This document shows positions 38,328-50,983 of a stretch of 64,000 nt of DNA, one piece after another (position 1 is the first letter of the stretch; every line of letters begins with the position of its first letter). Position numbers and translations under genes: made by a program. Under the pieces are notes generated by a model that ran no database searches, was not told the DNA's origin, and was given only the letters and a program-made list of their open reading frames with translations. This DNA is from Pseudomonas sp. HMWF032 (GTDB lineage: Bacteria; Pseudomonadota; Gammaproteobacteria; Pseudomonadales; Pseudomonadaceae): assembly GCF_003060885.1 (NCBI RefSeq), contig NZ_QAIG01000005.1:368054-432053 (forward strand), written 5' to 3'.

Positions 38328-40058
38328 CTAGGTCCTGTGTGTGGCGCCAGCCACGTCCTCGTTAGGCCAGTGTAGTTCAGCAATTACATGGTTGCCGTTG
38401 CCCCTGAACTCCAGGTGTGAACAAATTTTGCGCAGGAGCAAAAGGCCACGTCCGTGGTAGCGTTCCGGGTCGTTGTGCAGGCCGGTTTGTTCCAGTTTTG
38501 CAACGTCAAAACCGGGGCCGCTGTCGCTGACTTTGATGCTCAGGTGATTGGTATAGGCATCGCTGGATTGATTGATCTCCAGTTGAATTTCGCCATCATC
38601 CAGCGCCATCAGGCGCTCGTTACGCAGTTGGACGTAACGTTCAAAGCCATTGGCTTCATGCTTGAGACTGGAGGTTAAACCCAGCAGGCCGTGATCCAGA
38701 GCGTTAGACAGCAACTCGCGTAGAATCAGGCCAAACACCCCTTGTCGGGACTCTTCGAGCCCCAGGGTTTGGCAGAAGTGGGTGATCAGTGGTTCCAGAT
38801 CCAGATGTTTAAGTTGCGGGGCGCTGAGTTGCAGGTGCAGGCTCCAGTTATCCGTATTGCCGGAACCCTTTTGCAGAGTGGGGTTCTGGCCGAACTGGCT
38901 GCTGCTGGGTTCTTTACACAGCAGTTGCAGGTAGGACACATCATCATGGGCTGACTGGGTGCCCAGGTGCGCGGACAGGCATGCCTGCAAGTGTGCCAGA
39001 CGCCTACTGGCGGGCTGTTGCAGCAGCAGCTCCAGTCGCGCTTTGCCGAACGCAGTGCCAGTGGCGTCTTCTGCTTCAACCAGGCCGTCGGAATACATGA
39101 ACAGTTGGGTGTGCTCGTCGGGTAGTTTGAATACTTCAACCGAGCTGTCGAACAGCGTGTTGTCGACAATGCCTAACGGCAGGTTGGCCGAGCGGAAACG
39201 GCAGAGTATTTCCCCGTCGTCATTGAGCAGGAAGGCCGGTGGAATCCCGCCGTTCCAGACCACCAGGGTGTTATCCATGGGGCGATAGCAGGCGGCAATC
39301 GCAGCGACGAAACGATCGGACGGGCTGTGCGCGCGGTGTTGCTGGTTGAGCTCATGCATGATGGAGCTGAGCTGAAAGCCCTTGGCCGTCATGGCATAAA
39401 AGGTTTGCGACAACGGTATCAGGCTCAGTGCCGCCGGTAGCCCGTGACCTGTGGCGTCGGCCAGCATGACGTAGAGGTCGTTGGTGCGTGATGCCGATAC
39501 CAAAAGCAAGTCACCGGAAACCACCCGTGCAGGCTGCAAGTAGTGTTCAATGTTGGGGTTTTCCAGCATGTCGCGGCGCACCAGACGCTCCATCAGGAAG
39601 CTGCTGATGCGTTTCTCTTCCGCTTCCAGATTGGCATAGCGCACCAACTCCTCATGGTTGCGCGCAATCTGTTGCTGCATGTCGGCGATACGCCAAAACG
39701 AATTGATCTTGGCTTCGAGAATACTGAAGTTGATCGGTTTGGCGAGAAAGTCATCACAGCCGGAGTTCAGCGCGAGCACTTGCTCGTCAACATCGCTGGC
39801 ACCCGACAGCATGATGATCGGGCGCCAGCCGCTGTGTTCTTGCAATTGCCGCACGCGCTGGGTGGTTTGCAGTCCATCCATGCCGGGCATCATCCTGTCG
39901 ATCAGCACCAGGTCGAAGTCATGCTTGGCATACAGGTCGAGGGCTTCTTCGCCACTGGTGCTGAGCTGGCAGGTATGACCCAGTTGGCGCGTGAAGGTGT
40001 TGATGATGATGCCAATCAGGGCGTCATCATCCACGGCGAGGATATGCAGAGGGCGCAT
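38328..40058 (-). CDS. Receiver / PP2C phosphatase / HATPase partner-switch regulator (HsbR-like)
   Basis: A 576-residue three-domain protein: a receiver (1-120, Asp54 in L-I-D-R-M-M-P), a SpoIIE/RsbU-type PP2C phosphatase (about 165-370, A-D-A-T-G-H-G-L-P-A-A-L) and a C-terminal anti-sigma-type HATPase kinase (about 430-560, L-R-E-L-L-S-N-A-L-D-H-G). This matches the architecture of P. aeruginosa HsbR, which both phosphorylates and dephosphorylates its STAS partner. The adjacent STAS gene is the likely substrate. CheA may phosphorylate the receiver. Confidence 0.9.
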   Translation of the reverse strand: MRPLHILAVDDDALIGIIINTFTRQLGHTCQLSTSGEEALDLYAKHDFDLVLIDRMMPGMDGLQTTQRVRQLQEHSGWRPIIMLSGASDVDEQVLALNSGCDDFLAKPINFSILEAKINSFWRIADMQQQIARNHEELVRYANLEAEEKRISSFLMERLVRRDMLENPNIEHYLQPARVVSGDLLLVSASRTNDLYVMLADATGHGLPAALSLIPLSQTFYAMTAKGFQLSSIMHELNQQHRAHSPSDRFVAAIAACYRPMDNTLVVWNGGIPPAFLLNDDGEILCRFRSANLPLGIVDNTLFDSSVEVFKLPDEHTQLFMYSDGLVEAEDATGTAFGKARLELLLQQPASRRLAHLQACLSAHLGTQSAHDDVSYLQLLCKEPSSSQFGQNPTLQKGSGNTDNWSLHLQLSAPQLKHLDLEPLITHFCQTLGLEESRQGVFGLILRELLSNALDHGLLGLTSSLKHEANGFERYVQLRNERLMALDDGEIQLEINQSSDAYTNHLSIKVSDSGPGFDVAKLEQTGLHNDPERYHGRGLLLLRKICSHLEFRGNGNHVIAELHWPNEDVAGATHRT

Positions 40059-40067
40059 TACGGCTGG

Positions 40068-40358
40068 CTATCGTATGGTGAAGATTTTTTGGAAGTTGGC
40101 AATCTCCAGTACTTCTTTGGCGATACCGTGCAGGTTGTGAATCTCCACCGTTTTGTTGGCACTGACGGCGTGATCTCGTAGCAGCAACAAAATACCCAGT
40201 GCGGCGGAGTCGATGTACTGCACGTTTTTCATATCAACAATGAGCACACGCACCGACGGGCTGGCCAAGGCCAGTTCATAGTCTCTGCGAAAGTCGCGAA
40301 AGCTATTGAAATCAAAACGTGTGGCGGGATGCAGGGACACAGTGCTTGCGTTGGTCAT
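40068..40358 (-). CDS. STAS-domain anti-sigma factor antagonist (HsbA-like)
   Basis: A 96-residue single STAS domain with the phosphorylatable Ser51 in I-D-S-A-A-L-G-I-L. Such proteins switch partners according to phosphorylation state. The upstream and downstream genes encode a short receptor and the HsbR-like phosphatase/kinase. The downstream target, such as an anti-sigma factor or diguanylate cyclase, is not in the window. Confidence 0.9.
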   Translation of the reverse strand: MTNASTVSLHPATRFDFNSFRDFRRDYELALASPSVRVLIVDMKNVQYIDSAALGILLLLRDHAVSANKTVEIHNLHGIAKEVLEIANFQKIFTIR

Positions 40359-40367
40359 GTCGGAGTC

Positions 40368-41531
40368 TCAGAAAAGATCGATACCGCCGGCAGCCAGATC
40401 AGACTGGGCCACAGGGTTGTGGGGAGGCTTTTTGAACGCTTCGTTGGCTGCACGCAGCGCCGGCAACTGTTGCGCCGGTTCGCTCGCAGAGAGAGCACTT
40501 ACCGATGCGGAATACACCACCAATTTGTTGCAATACTTGCGCATCAGCTCAAGCAATTGGCTGCACATGTCCTGAAACTGCATGGCTGTCAGGGCTTGAC
40601 TGACCGTGCCACCGATAGACTTCGATAGCTCACCGAGCTCAGTGACAGTTGTCAGGGTGTGGCCGTTGAGGCTGTGCAGATTGCCCAGCATATTCTCGAC
40701 CTGTTTCTTCGAACTCAGGGCGAAAGACATGTCTTTGGCGGCAAGTCGACTGACGGCCTCTTCGGCTTTTTTTAGGTCTTCGTAGACACCGCTGATGTGG
40801 TTGTTAATGACCTCGGAAAACTCGGTAGAACGGTTGGACAGGGCGCGTACTTCATCGGCCACCACGGCAAAACCGCGTCCGGCTTCACCGGCCCTTGCAG
40901 CCTCGATGGCGGCGTTAAGCGCCAGCAGGTTGGTTTGCTTGGCGATGGAGTCCATGTCGCTGGATGACTTCAAAATCAGGCCAATTTTTTCCGTGATCTG
41001 CTCCATGCGCTCGACCAGTTGCATGGAAATGCGGCTGGTTTCGATGGTCGATTCAACGAAGAAGCCCAAGGTATTCTGTGTCATCTCGACAAAGGTCTTG
41101 AAGTTGACCTCACCCGATTCTGTACTTTGACCGCTGTAACGATCGATCAATGAGTTGCTCAGTTGGTGCTGGGTTTCGATGTTCTGCGACAAGTTCATGA
41201 ACGACTGCGATATTTCGCTGATGGCGTTGTGCAGCAGGCCGTCCACTTTACTGAGCTCGTTCACCATCGTATGCCCATGGGCGTCCAGTGACTGGGCAAA
41301 GGCATTGAGTTCATCAAGAGGCAGTGCGGGGGTGTCTGCGGCTGTATCTGTTTCATCCGTCTGACGACGTTCAAACGCCACAGTGGCGATCAAACTGCCG
41401 AGTGCACCCACCAACAGGCACAGCCAGAGCGGCACCGACAGCCAGAGCAGAAGGCCGACCAGAAGCCAAGGCAACGCTTGACTAAGCAGTCGCAGAGAAA
41501 GTGGGGGAGTGGCGGAGGACAAACCGTGCAT
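40368..41531 (-). CDS. Short membrane-anchored methyl-accepting chemotaxis protein
   Basis: A 387-residue receptor whose only membrane part is an N-terminal hairpin of two hydrophobic helices (about 13-50) with almost no periplasmic loop. A cytoplasmic helical region follows, then a short signalling hairpin with [21 protein letters not shown]. Lacking a periplasmic sensor, it probably reads a cytoplasmic or membrane-internal cue or the STAS partner encoded next to it. It is the first gene of the operon. Confidence 0.88.
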   Translation of the reverse strand: MHGLSSATPPLSLRLLSQALPWLLVGLLLWLSVPLWLCLLVGALGSLIATVAFERRQTDETDTAADTPALPLDELNAFAQSLDAHGHTMVNELSKVDGLLHNAISEISQSFMNLSQNIETQHQLSNSLIDRYSGQSTESGEVNFKTFVEMTQNTLGFFVESTIETSRISMQLVERMEQITEKIGLILKSSSDMDSIAKQTNLLALNAAIEAARAGEAGRGFAVVADEVRALSNRSTEFSEVINNHISGVYEDLKKAEEAVSRLAAKDMSFALSSKKQVENMLGNLHSLNGHTLTTVTELGELSKSIGGTVSQALTAMQFQDMCSQLLELMRKYCNKLVVYSASVSALSASEPAQQLPALRAANEAFKKPPHNPVAQSDLAAGGIDLF

Positions 41532-41570
41532 GGCAGCTCCAGTGGCAAACGTCCTGGTTGTTCCCTAAAG

Positions 41571-41598
41571 ACATTAGTTTCTCTGTGCGCGGAGTCAA
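41571..41598 (-). promoter_or_regulatory. Candidate sigma-70 promoter of the second chemosensory operon
   Basis: On the minus strand, TTGACT (41598-41593) and TAATGT (41576-41571) are separated by 16 bases, 40 bases before the first gene. The -35 box is strong and the -10 weak. No FliA-type (TAAA/GCCGATAA) match was seen in the 173-base gap. Confidence 0.35.
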
Positions 41599-41704
41599 TG
41601 TGGCGGCACTTGACTTTTTTGCCAGGTTTTTTCTGCGTGAATGCCATCGACACTGATGGGTAAGCGCGACCATGCTCATAACCTCATTCCAATGGAGATG
41701 TTCC

Positions 41705-42091
41705 ATGACAATTGCTTACTGGTGTGTCCTGATCGCACTGTTCCTGCCGTACCTCTCGACTGCCACTGCCAAAGCCGTCAGCGGTGGTTTCAGCCCCAAA
41801 CACAACCATGATCCGCGGGCGTTGTTGAACAGCCTGACCGGCCTGGGGCGGCGTGCGAACAATGCGCAGCTCAACAGTTTTGAAGTGACCCCGGCCTTTT
41901 CGGCGGCGGTGATCATTGCCCACTTGGCCGGTGGCGCCGAACAAGCCCTGATCGATCAGCTGGCAATGGCCTTCGTGGCCAGCCGCGTGCTGTATTTCAT
42001 CTGTTACCTGGCGGACTGGGCACCGGTGCGTTCGCTGGTGTGGTTCGTCAACATGGGCTTGATCATCAGTCTGTTTGTCGTTTCGGCCTGA
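41705..42091 (+). CDS. MAPEG family inner-membrane protein
   Basis: A 128-residue protein with about four membrane helices and the MAPEG signature R-R-A-N-N-A-x-x-N-x-x-E-x-x-P-x-F. Eukaryotic relatives are microsomal glutathione transferases and eicosanoid enzymes; bacterial members are mostly uncharacterised. The ATG at 41705 is preceded by GGAG 7 bases upstream. It is transcribed away from the chemosensory operon. Confidence 0.88.
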   Translation: MTIAYWCVLIALFLPYLSTATAKAVSGGFSPKHNHDPRALLNSLTGLGRRANNAQLNSFEVTPAFSAAVIIAHLAGGAEQALIDQLAMAFVASRVLYFICYLADWAPVRSLVWFVNMGLIISLFVVSA

Positions 42092-42191
42092 AGCCTCTGC
42101 GCTGTGCGGCAAAACACCACGCTTGGCCGGTGGGTACTGGGTGGCGATACTGTCGCCCGTTATCCACCCGGTTGTTGGCATTGAAGGTGTT

Positions 42192-42641
42192 ATGAAGCGT
42201 AAAACCCTGTCTCTGGTCGTACTGGCGCTGGCCCTGAGTGGCTGCGGCGGTGTCGATCCCAATTCACCGCAAGGCCAGCGTCAGAGCATTTTCAAGCAGA
42301 TGCTCAAGGTCAGCGAAGATCTTGGTGGCATGCTGCGCGGGCGATTGGCGTTCAAGGAACAGGCATTTGTTGAAGGCGCTGCCAAGCTCGATCAGCTGAC
42401 CCGCACGCCGTGGCAGCACTTTCCGCAGGTGCGTGATGACGATGAGGAAAGCCGTGCCAAGGATGATGTCTGGCAGCGCCAGGCGCGTTTTCAGGAACTG
42501 GCTCGCACCATGGAAACCAGCACCGCTGCGCTGGTCGCCGCGACGGCGGCAAAGCCTTTAAAGCCCGACGCGCTGGTCGCGCCGATGCAGCGTGTTGAAG
42601 ACAGCTGTAAAGCCTGCCATGAAGAGTTTCGCGCGTTCTGA
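42192..42641 (+). CDS. Lipoprotein cytochrome c' family protein
   Basis: A 149-residue four-helix-bundle cytochrome with a single haem site C-K-A-C-H (Cys139-His143) near the C-terminus, as in cytochrome c'. The N-terminus has a lipobox (L-A-L-S-G-C at residues 14-19), so it is probably lipid-anchored in the periplasm. Family members bind NO or take part in redox stress responses; the role here is unknown. It ends 7 bases before the convergent ligB stop. Confidence 0.85.
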   Translation: MKRKTLSLVVLALALSGCGGVDPNSPQGQRQSIFKQMLKVSEDLGGMLRGRLAFKEQAFVEGAAKLDQLTRTPWQHFPQVRDDDEESRAKDDVWQRQARFQELARTMETSTAALVAATAAKPLKPDALVAPMQRVEDSCKACHEEFRAF

Positions 42642-42648
42642 GACGCCT

Positions 42649-44346
<1,698 letters not shown>

Positions 44347-44373
44347 CTAGACGGATTTTCTCGTTTCGCTGGC

Positions 44374-44404
44374 AAGAAAAAGCCCCGCACAGGGCGGGGC
44401 TTCA
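44374..44404 (-). terminator. Intrinsic terminator after metK
   Basis: A 9-bp stem AAGCCCCGC (44380-44388) / GCGGGGCTT (44394-44402) with a 5-base loop. On the minus strand it is followed by TTTTTCTT, 18 bases after the metK stop. Confidence 0.9.
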
Positions 44405-44419
44405 GGTATCGCGTTGGGC

Positions 44420-45606
<1,187 letters not shown>

Positions 45607-45610
<4 letters not shown>

Positions 45611-46638
45611 CGTGCAGGTTCCTGTTGGTGACCGGTGGTTGCAGCCCGGAGGCCGTAAGTTATCGACGGTTTGGTAAAGTGCCGCACCTGAATTTGAAAG
45701 CCGTTGCGCAGCCCCACGTAGAGGCTTTCGCCGTTGTCCAGCCCGGCTGCTGCGGCCCAGCGGGCCAAGTCGTCCTGCTCAAAGCCCAGCCACAGATCGC
45801 CACAGGCTTCGCGGGCCCAGCTTTGGTTGTGGCTGCACAGTTCGGTAATCAGCAAGCTGCCGCCCGGTTTCACACGCAGGGCCAGTTGCTTGAGGGCTTC
45901 GGCCGGGGCGGCGAAATGGTGCAGCACCATGTTCAGTACCAGGCAATCGGCGGCGGGGTAGTCATCCTGCAGGGCATCGGCCAACAGCAGGTGAACATTG
46001 TCCAGGCCGTCGCTGTGGCAGCGCTGTTGCGCCAACGCCAGCATCGCTGTGCTGTTGTCCAGGGCCAGCACGTGGGTGAAGCGCTGCGCCAAGGCGGGCA
46101 AAAAACTGCCGTCACCGGGGCCGATTTCCACGGCGTTGGCGTCGCGGGCAAAACCCAGTGAGTCGAGCAGGGCCAGCAGGCTGTCGCGGTACTGCGGCAG
46201 GCCGGCGATCAGGTCTTGCTGGGCCTGGAAACTGGCTGCGCTGCGGGCGAAAAAGGCCTGGCTGGTCGCTGCGCGTTGGCTGTGCACGGCGGCGATGCGT
46301 TGTTGCGCGTCATCAGGCAGCGACAATTGATCCACTTCATCTAACAAGGCGGCGTGCAAGCGGCTGCCCAGTTGTTCGCTCTGGGCCAGGGCGCGGCGGT
46401 AGAAGATTGCATTGCCTTCACGGCGTGTGGCCACCAACCCGGCCTGGGCAAGCACCTTGAGGTGATGGCTGATGCCGGATTGGCCGGTGGCAAAAATCTG
46501 CGCCAACTCCAGTACGCCGAACGAGTCGTTGGCCAGCGCGCGCAGGATGTTCAGGCGCAGTGCGTCGCCGCCGGCCTTGCACAGGGCGGTGAGGGCATCA
46601 ACGGGCTCGAAGGCCAAGTGTGGCGCGCGCATATTCAT
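45607..46638 (-). CDS. ArsR-type HTH / SAM-dependent methyltransferase fusion
   Basis: A 343-residue protein joining an N-terminal ArsR-like winged helix (about 15-90, with G-I-S-H-H-L-K-V-L as recognition helix) to a class I methyltransferase domain (about 155-320, [10 protein letters not shown]). It overlaps metK by four bases. I infer a repressor of SAM-cycle genes that reads SAM or SAH through its methyltransferase fold, comparable in idea to SahR regulators. A second ATG (46632) is possible. A 44-bp palindrome lies 32 bases upstream. Confidence 0.88.
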
Positions 46639-46647
46639 AGGATGGGC

Positions 46648-46676
46648 AGTCTAGTCAGACACTTTTTATCCAGCAA
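46648..46676 (-). promoter_or_regulatory. Candidate promoter of the ArsR/methyltransferase-metK operon
   Basis: On the minus strand, TTGCTG (46676-46671) and TAGACT (46653-46648) are separated by exactly 17 bases, with only 9 bases from the -10 box to the ATG at 46638. The mRNA would be nearly leaderless, and no ribosome site is visible. The -35 box lies in the left arm of the 44-bp palindrome. Confidence 0.4.
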
Positions 46677-46713
46677 GGGCAATATCAAAAAGTTTTGATA
46701 TTGCCCTTGCTGG
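46670..46713. promoter_or_regulatory. 44-bp palindrome with 21-base arms
   Basis: Exact 21-base inverted arms (46670-46690 and 46693-46713) flank a 2-base AG centre. The right arm holds the last codons of the LysR gene (K-G-N-I-K), and the left arm overlaps the candidate -35 of the next operon. No T-run follows on either strand. Possible roles are an operator, a transcription-blocking hairpin or the product of a fold-back duplication. Confidence 0.7.
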
Positions 46714-47596
46714 CTGTGAGGGCGTTGGTCACTTGTTCCAGCAGGGCGGCGGCCGCCGGGCTCAGGCTGTGTTCGCGCCGCCAGACGGCATGCAGATCGC
46801 GGCTGATCGGCAGGCCGCTGACGGGCAGTCTGCAGAGTTGCCCGCTGCGCAATTCATCCTGCAAGGCCAACTCGGAAATCCAGGCCACGGCCTGACCGGC
46901 AAGCAGGCTGCGTTTCAGGGCTTCGCTATTGCCCAAGGCCATGGTGATCCGTGGCGTGAGCCCCAATGCCTGATAGGCCTGCTCAAGGCTGGCGCGGGTG
47001 CCGGAGCCGTGCTCGCGGATCAGCAGCGCCGCGCTGGCCAGTTCTTCAGGGCTGACACTGGTTTGCCGGGCCAGTGGATGGCGGGGGCTGGCCACGGGCA
47101 GCAAAGCGTCAGTGCCGAGGTGGCGGTGGTTGACCTGTTCCGGGTCGAACGGGCCTTCGATAAAGGCCAGGGTGATGGTGTTGCGTTCCAGTTGCTGCAG
47201 GCAGGCGGCGGTGTTGTCGATCTGCAGGCTCACGTGCAATTCGGGATGCTGCTGATGAAAGTCCGCGATCAGCGCCGGCAGCAGGTAGCTGCCCAGGGTG
47301 GCGCTAGCCCCCAAATGCAGTTCGCCACAGTCGAGGTTGGCAAACGCCTGCAGGTCGCGCTCGGCGGCTTGCTCCAGGGCGAAGATGCGCTCGGCATAGG
47401 GCAGCAGGCGTTGCCCGGCGGCGGTCAGGGTCACGCCCCGGCTTTGTCGGTCAAACAGCGGCAGGCGCAGGCGTGCTTCCAGCTCGCGGATTTCGCGGGT
47501 CACGGCTGGTTGGCTGATAAACAGGCGGGCGGCTCCGGCACTGATGCTGCCGGTCTGAGCGATGGCGAGGAACACCTTGAGGTGATGCAGATTCAT
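46685..47596 (-). CDS. LysR family transcriptional regulator
   Basis: A 303-residue LysR protein with an N-terminal winged helix (L-F-I-S-Q-P-A-V-T-R-E-I-R-E-L-E at about 25-40) and a C-terminal effector domain. The sequence is of the CysL/YeiE/CbbR-like group. It is divergent from a TDT transporter gene and probably controls it. Its last codons lie inside a perfect palindrome, so the C-terminal S-K-G-N-I-K-T-F may be a recent change. Confidence 0.9.
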   Translation of the reverse strand: MNLHHLKVFLAIAQTGSISAGAARLFISQPAVTREIRELEARLRLPLFDRQSRGVTLTAAGQRLLPYAERIFALEQAAERDLQAFANLDCGELHLGASATLGSYLLPALIADFHQQHPELHVSLQIDNTAACLQQLERNTITLAFIEGPFDPEQVNHRHLGTDALLPVASPRHPLARQTSVSPEELASAALLIREHGSGTRASLEQAYQALGLTPRITMALGNSEALKRSLLAGQAVAWISELALQDELRSGQLCRLPVSGLPISRDLHAVWRREHSLSPAAAALLEQVTNALTASKGNIKTF

Positions 47597-47706
47597 AAAT
47601 AGAAGGTATGCCTTGTATCTTTTATATGTATTTTACCTATAGCACGGCTGTGCCTAACCTCCCAGTCATGGATCGCCAATCGCGATCGTTTGTGAGGAAT
47701 GCCGTG

Positions 47707-48831
47707 ATGTTGCGTCCCTTTACCCGTTTGCATGAGCCGCTGGCCTTTGTCCGCCAGTTCACGCCCAACTGGTTCGCCATGACCATGGGCACCGGCGTGC
47801 TGGCCCAGGTGGTGGCGAAGATGCCGCTGTCATTTCCCGGGCAAATGCTGTTGGCCGAAGGCCTGTGGTGCCTGACTGTACTGCTGTTTGGCCTGTTCAG
47901 TGTGCTGTTTGCTGCGCGCTTGCTGCTGTTTCGCGACACCCTGTGGCCGATGCTCGATCACCCGGTGCAGTCGATGTTTCTGGGGGCCATACCCATGGGG
48001 CTGGTGCAGGTGATCAACGGCATGCTGCTGTTCGCTGCGCCTGTTTATGGCGCGCCCGTGGTGACGCTGGCCCATGGCTTGTGGTGGCTGGCGCTGGTGT
48101 TGGCGATGGGCGCGGCACTCGGTGTGCCGTATTTGATGTTTACCCGGCAGAAACATGTGCTGGAAACCCTCACCGGGGTCTGGCTGCTGCCGATTGTCGC
48201 ACCCGAAGTGGTGGCCAGCGGTGCGGCGGCATTGGCTCCGCACGTGAGGGCTGAGGCGGCGCAACTGCTGTTGAGCCTGGGCTATGTGCTGTGGGGGTTA
48301 TCGCTGAGCCTGGCCTTCGCCCTGATCGCCCTGGTGTTGTTGCGCCTGGCCCTGCACAAATTACCGGACATGGACTTTGCCGCCAGCAGTTGGTTGCCGC
48401 TGGGGCCGCTGGCCACCGGCTGCCTGGGCTTGATCAGCCTGGGGCAGGCTGCACCGCACGCCTGGCAAGGCACTGCGTTGCAGGGTGCCGCCGAAATGGC
48501 GCAGCAACTGGGCCTGGTCGGCGGGCTGGCGCTGTGGGGCGCGGGGCTGTGGTGGTTGGTCGCGGCCAGCCTGTTCACCCAGCATTACATGCGCCGCGAG
48601 CTGCCCTTCAATCTGGGCTGGTGGGGGTTCACCTTCCCGCTGGGCGTGTTCACCCTGGCCACCTTTGCCCTGCAGCACATGACGGGCTTGGCGTTCTTTA
48701 CCTGGGTGGGTGTGCTGCTGGCGGCCAAGCTGGCACTGGTCTGGCTGCTGGTCATGCGTCGCACGCTGCAGGGCTTGTGGCATGGCGAGCTGTTTCGCGC
48801 GCCTTGTCTGGCGGCGCAAAAGCCGCTTTGA
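47707..48831 (+). CDS. TDT family (TehA/SLAC1-type) membrane transporter
   Basis: A 374-residue membrane protein with about ten helices. It starts F-T-P-N-W-F-A-M-T-M-G-T-G-V-L, the signature of the tellurite-resistance/dicarboxylate transporter family, whose members carry sulfite, C4-dicarboxylates or other anions. The substrate cannot be assigned. The ATG at 47707 has GAGGA 10 bases upstream; further in-frame ATGs exist upstream. The AT-rich 110-base gap before it, shared with the divergent LysR gene, carries an imperfect ATAG-AAGGTA...TACCTAT dyad that could be an operator. Confidence 0.87.
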   Translation: MLRPFTRLHEPLAFVRQFTPNWFAMTMGTGVLAQVVAKMPLSFPGQMLLAEGLWCLTVLLFGLFSVLFAARLLLFRDTLWPMLDHPVQSMFLGAIPMGLVQVINGMLLFAAPVYGAPVVTLAHGLWWLALVLAMGAALGVPYLMFTRQKHVLETLTGVWLLPIVAPEVVASGAAALAPHVRAEAAQLLLSLGYVLWGLSLSLAFALIALVLLRLALHKLPDMDFAASSWLPLGPLATGCLGLISLGQAAPHAWQGTALQGAAEMAQQLGLVGGLALWGAGLWWLVAASLFTQHYMRRELPFNLGWWGFTFPLGVFTLATFALQHMTGLAFFTWVGVLLAAKLALVWLLVMRRTLQGLWHGELFRAPCLAAQKPL

Positions 48832-48968
48832 GCCGCTTTGCCGGGGCTAATTACTGATTGTCGGGGGCTTAACGACCATCTGTGATTGCCCCCATGGCGT
48901 GGCTGGGCGAAAATGGCCGCCTTTTTCGACCCTCAGTTGCTCAAGCAGCCCCCGCAGGAGATTCAGTG

Positions 48969-50969
48969 ATGCCCAGCCGTCGTGAGCGAGCCAATGCCAT
49001 TCGTGCCCTCAGCATGGATGCCGTGCAGAAAGCCAACAGCGGCCACCCCGGTGCCCCGATGGGCATGGCGGATATCGCCGAAGTCCTGTGGCGTGACTTC
49101 CTCAAGCACAACCCGAGCAACCCGAAATTCGCCGACCGTGACCGCTTTGTGCTGTCTAACGGCCACGGCTCGATGCTGATTTATTCGCTGCTGCACCTGA
49201 CCGGCTACGACCTGTCGATCGACGACCTGAAAAACTTCCGTCAACTGCACAGCAAAACCCCAGGTCACCCGGAATACGGCTACACCCCGGGCGTGGAAAC
49301 CACTACCGGCCCGCTGGGGCAGGGCATCGCCAACGCCGTCGGTTTCGCCATTGCCGAGAAGGTGCTGGGCGCGCAGTTCAACCGTGACGGCCACCAGATC
49401 GTTGACCACTTCACCTACGCCTTCCTCGGCGACGGCTGCATGATGGAAGGCATCAGCCATGAAGTCTGCTCGCTGGCTGGCACTCTGGGTCTGGGCAAAC
49501 TGGTGGCGTTCTACGACGACAACGGCATTTCCATCGACGGCGAAGTCGAAGGCTGGTTCACCGATGACACGCCCAAGCGCTTTGAAGCCTACGGCTGGCA
49601 GGTGATTCGCAACGTTGACGGTCACGATGCCGAAGAAATCAAAACCGCCATCGAAACCGCCCGTGCCGAGCACGAACGTCCGACCCTGATCTGCTGCAAA
49701 ACCACCATCGGTTTTGGCTCGCCAAACAAAGGCGGCAAGGAAGAGTGCCACGGTGCACCGCTGGGCCTCGATGAAATCGCCCTGACCCGCGCCACCCTCG
49801 GCTGGAACCATGGCCCGTTTGAGATTCCGGTTGATATCTATGCCGAATGGGACGCCAAAGCGGCCGGCGCCAAGGCCGAGGCCGAGTGGGATCAACGTTT
49901 CGCGGCCTACGCCGCGGCTTACCCGGAACTGGCCAGCGAATTCAAACGCCGTATAAGCGGTGAGTTGCCGGCAGACTTCGCCGCCAAAGCGGCTGCTTAC
50001 ATTCAAGAAGTCGCCGACAAAGGCGAAACCATCGCCAGCCGCAAGGCCAGCCAGAACGCGCTGAACGCCTTCGGCCCGCTGTTGCCGGAATTCCTCGGTG
50101 GTTCGGCTGACCTGGCCGGCTCCAACCTCACGCTATGGAAAGGCTGCAAAGGTGTGTCGGCTGACGACGCCTCCGGCAACTACATGTTCTACGGTGTGCG
50201 CGAGTTCGGCATGAGCGCGATCATGAACGGCGTGGCCCTGCATGGCGGCTTTGTGCCCTACGGCGCGACCTTCCTGATCTTCATGGAATACGCACGCAAC
50301 GCGGTGCGCATGTCGGCGTTGATGAAACAGCGCGTGCTGTATGTGTTCACCCACGACTCCATTGGCCTGGGTGAAGACGGCCCGACCCACCAGCCGATTG
50401 AGCAACTGGCCAGCCTGCGCGGCACGCCGAACCTTGACACCTGGCGTCCTTGTGACGCCGTGGAGTCGGCGGTGGCGTGGAAGTACGCTATTGAGCGTGC
50501 TGACGGCCCAAGCGCGCTGATCTTCAGTCGGCAAAACCTGCCGCACCAGAGCCGTGATGCTCAGCAGCTGGCTGATGTCGCCCGTGGTGGCTATGTGCTG
50601 AAAGACTGCGCAGGCGAGCCTGAGCTGATCCTTATCTCTACCGGTTCGGAAATCGGTCTGGCTGTTGCCGCCTATGACAAGCTGACCGCCGCAGGCCGTT
50701 TGGTGCGTGTGGTGTCGATGCCGTCGACCAGCGTCTTCGACCAGCAGGACGCCGGCTACAAACAGGCCGTGCTGCCGCTGCAAGTCAGCGCACGCATCGC
50801 CATCGAAGCTTCGCATGCCGACTACTGGTACAAGTACGTCGGTCTGGAAGGCCGCATCATCGGCATGACCACCTTCGGTGAGTCGGCCCCGGCGGCGCAG
50901 TTGTTCGAGGAGTTCGGCTTTACCGTCGAAAACATCCTGGAAACCGCTGCCGACCTGCTCGACGCCTGA
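48969..50969 (+). CDS. tktA: Transketolase
   Basis: A 666-residue thiamine-diphosphate enzyme moving two-carbon units between sugar phosphates. The TPP motif [12 protein letters not shown] and the pyrimidine-domain segment [11 protein letters not shown] are clear. The ATG at 48969 has AGGAG 9 bases upstream and the usual [13 protein letters not shown] start; the in-frame extension to 48882 is rejected. It heads the central-carbon block tktA-epd-pgk-fba. Confidence 0.97.
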   Translation: MPSRRERANAIRALSMDAVQKANSGHPGAPMGMADIAEVLWRDFLKHNPSNPKFADRDRFVLSNGHGSMLIYSLLHLTGYDLSIDDLKNFRQLHSKTPGHPEYGYTPGVETTTGPLGQGIANAVGFAIAEKVLGAQFNRDGHQIVDHFTYAFLGDGCMMEGISHEVCSLAGTLGLGKLVAFYDDNGISIDGEVEGWFTDDTPKRFEAYGWQVIRNVDGHDAEEIKTAIETARAEHERPTLICCKTTIGFGSPNKGGKEECHGAPLGLDEIALTRATLGWNHGPFEIPVDIYAEWDAKAAGAKAEAEWDQRFAAYAAAYPELASEFKRRISGELPADFAAKAAAYIQEVADKGETIASRKASQNALNAFGPLLPEFLGGSADLAGSNLTLWKGCKGVSADDASGNYMFYGVREFGMSAIMNGVALHGGFVPYGATFLIFMEYARNAVRMSALMKQRVLYVFTHDSIGLGEDGPTHQPIEQLASLRGTPNLDTWRPCDAVESAVAWKYAIERADGPSALIFSRQNLPHQSRDAQQLADVARGGYVLKDCAGEPELILISTGSEIGLAVAAYDKLTAAGRLVRVVSMPSTSVFDQQDAGYKQAVLPLQVSARIAIEASHADYWYKYVGLEGRIIGMTTFGESAPAAQLFEEFGFTVENILETAADLLDA

Positions 50970-50983
50970 GTGAGAACGACGCC

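Noticed and set aside
41532..41704. FliA (sigma-28) promoter sought upstream of the second chemosensory operon
   Set aside because: No acceptable TAAA/GCCGATAA pair was found; only a sigma-70-like candidate remains.
46670..46713. Palindrome considered as a Rho-independent terminator
   Set aside because: No T-run follows the stem on either strand, and the loop would be too small.
47830..48264. Minus-strand His/Gln-rich frame inside the TDT transporter gene
   Set aside because: Composition results from reading Leu/Trp-rich membrane codons backwards; not a gene.
48832..48968. GGGGGC/GCCCCC pair considered as a terminator before tktA
   Set aside because: The arms are short, far apart and not followed by T residues.
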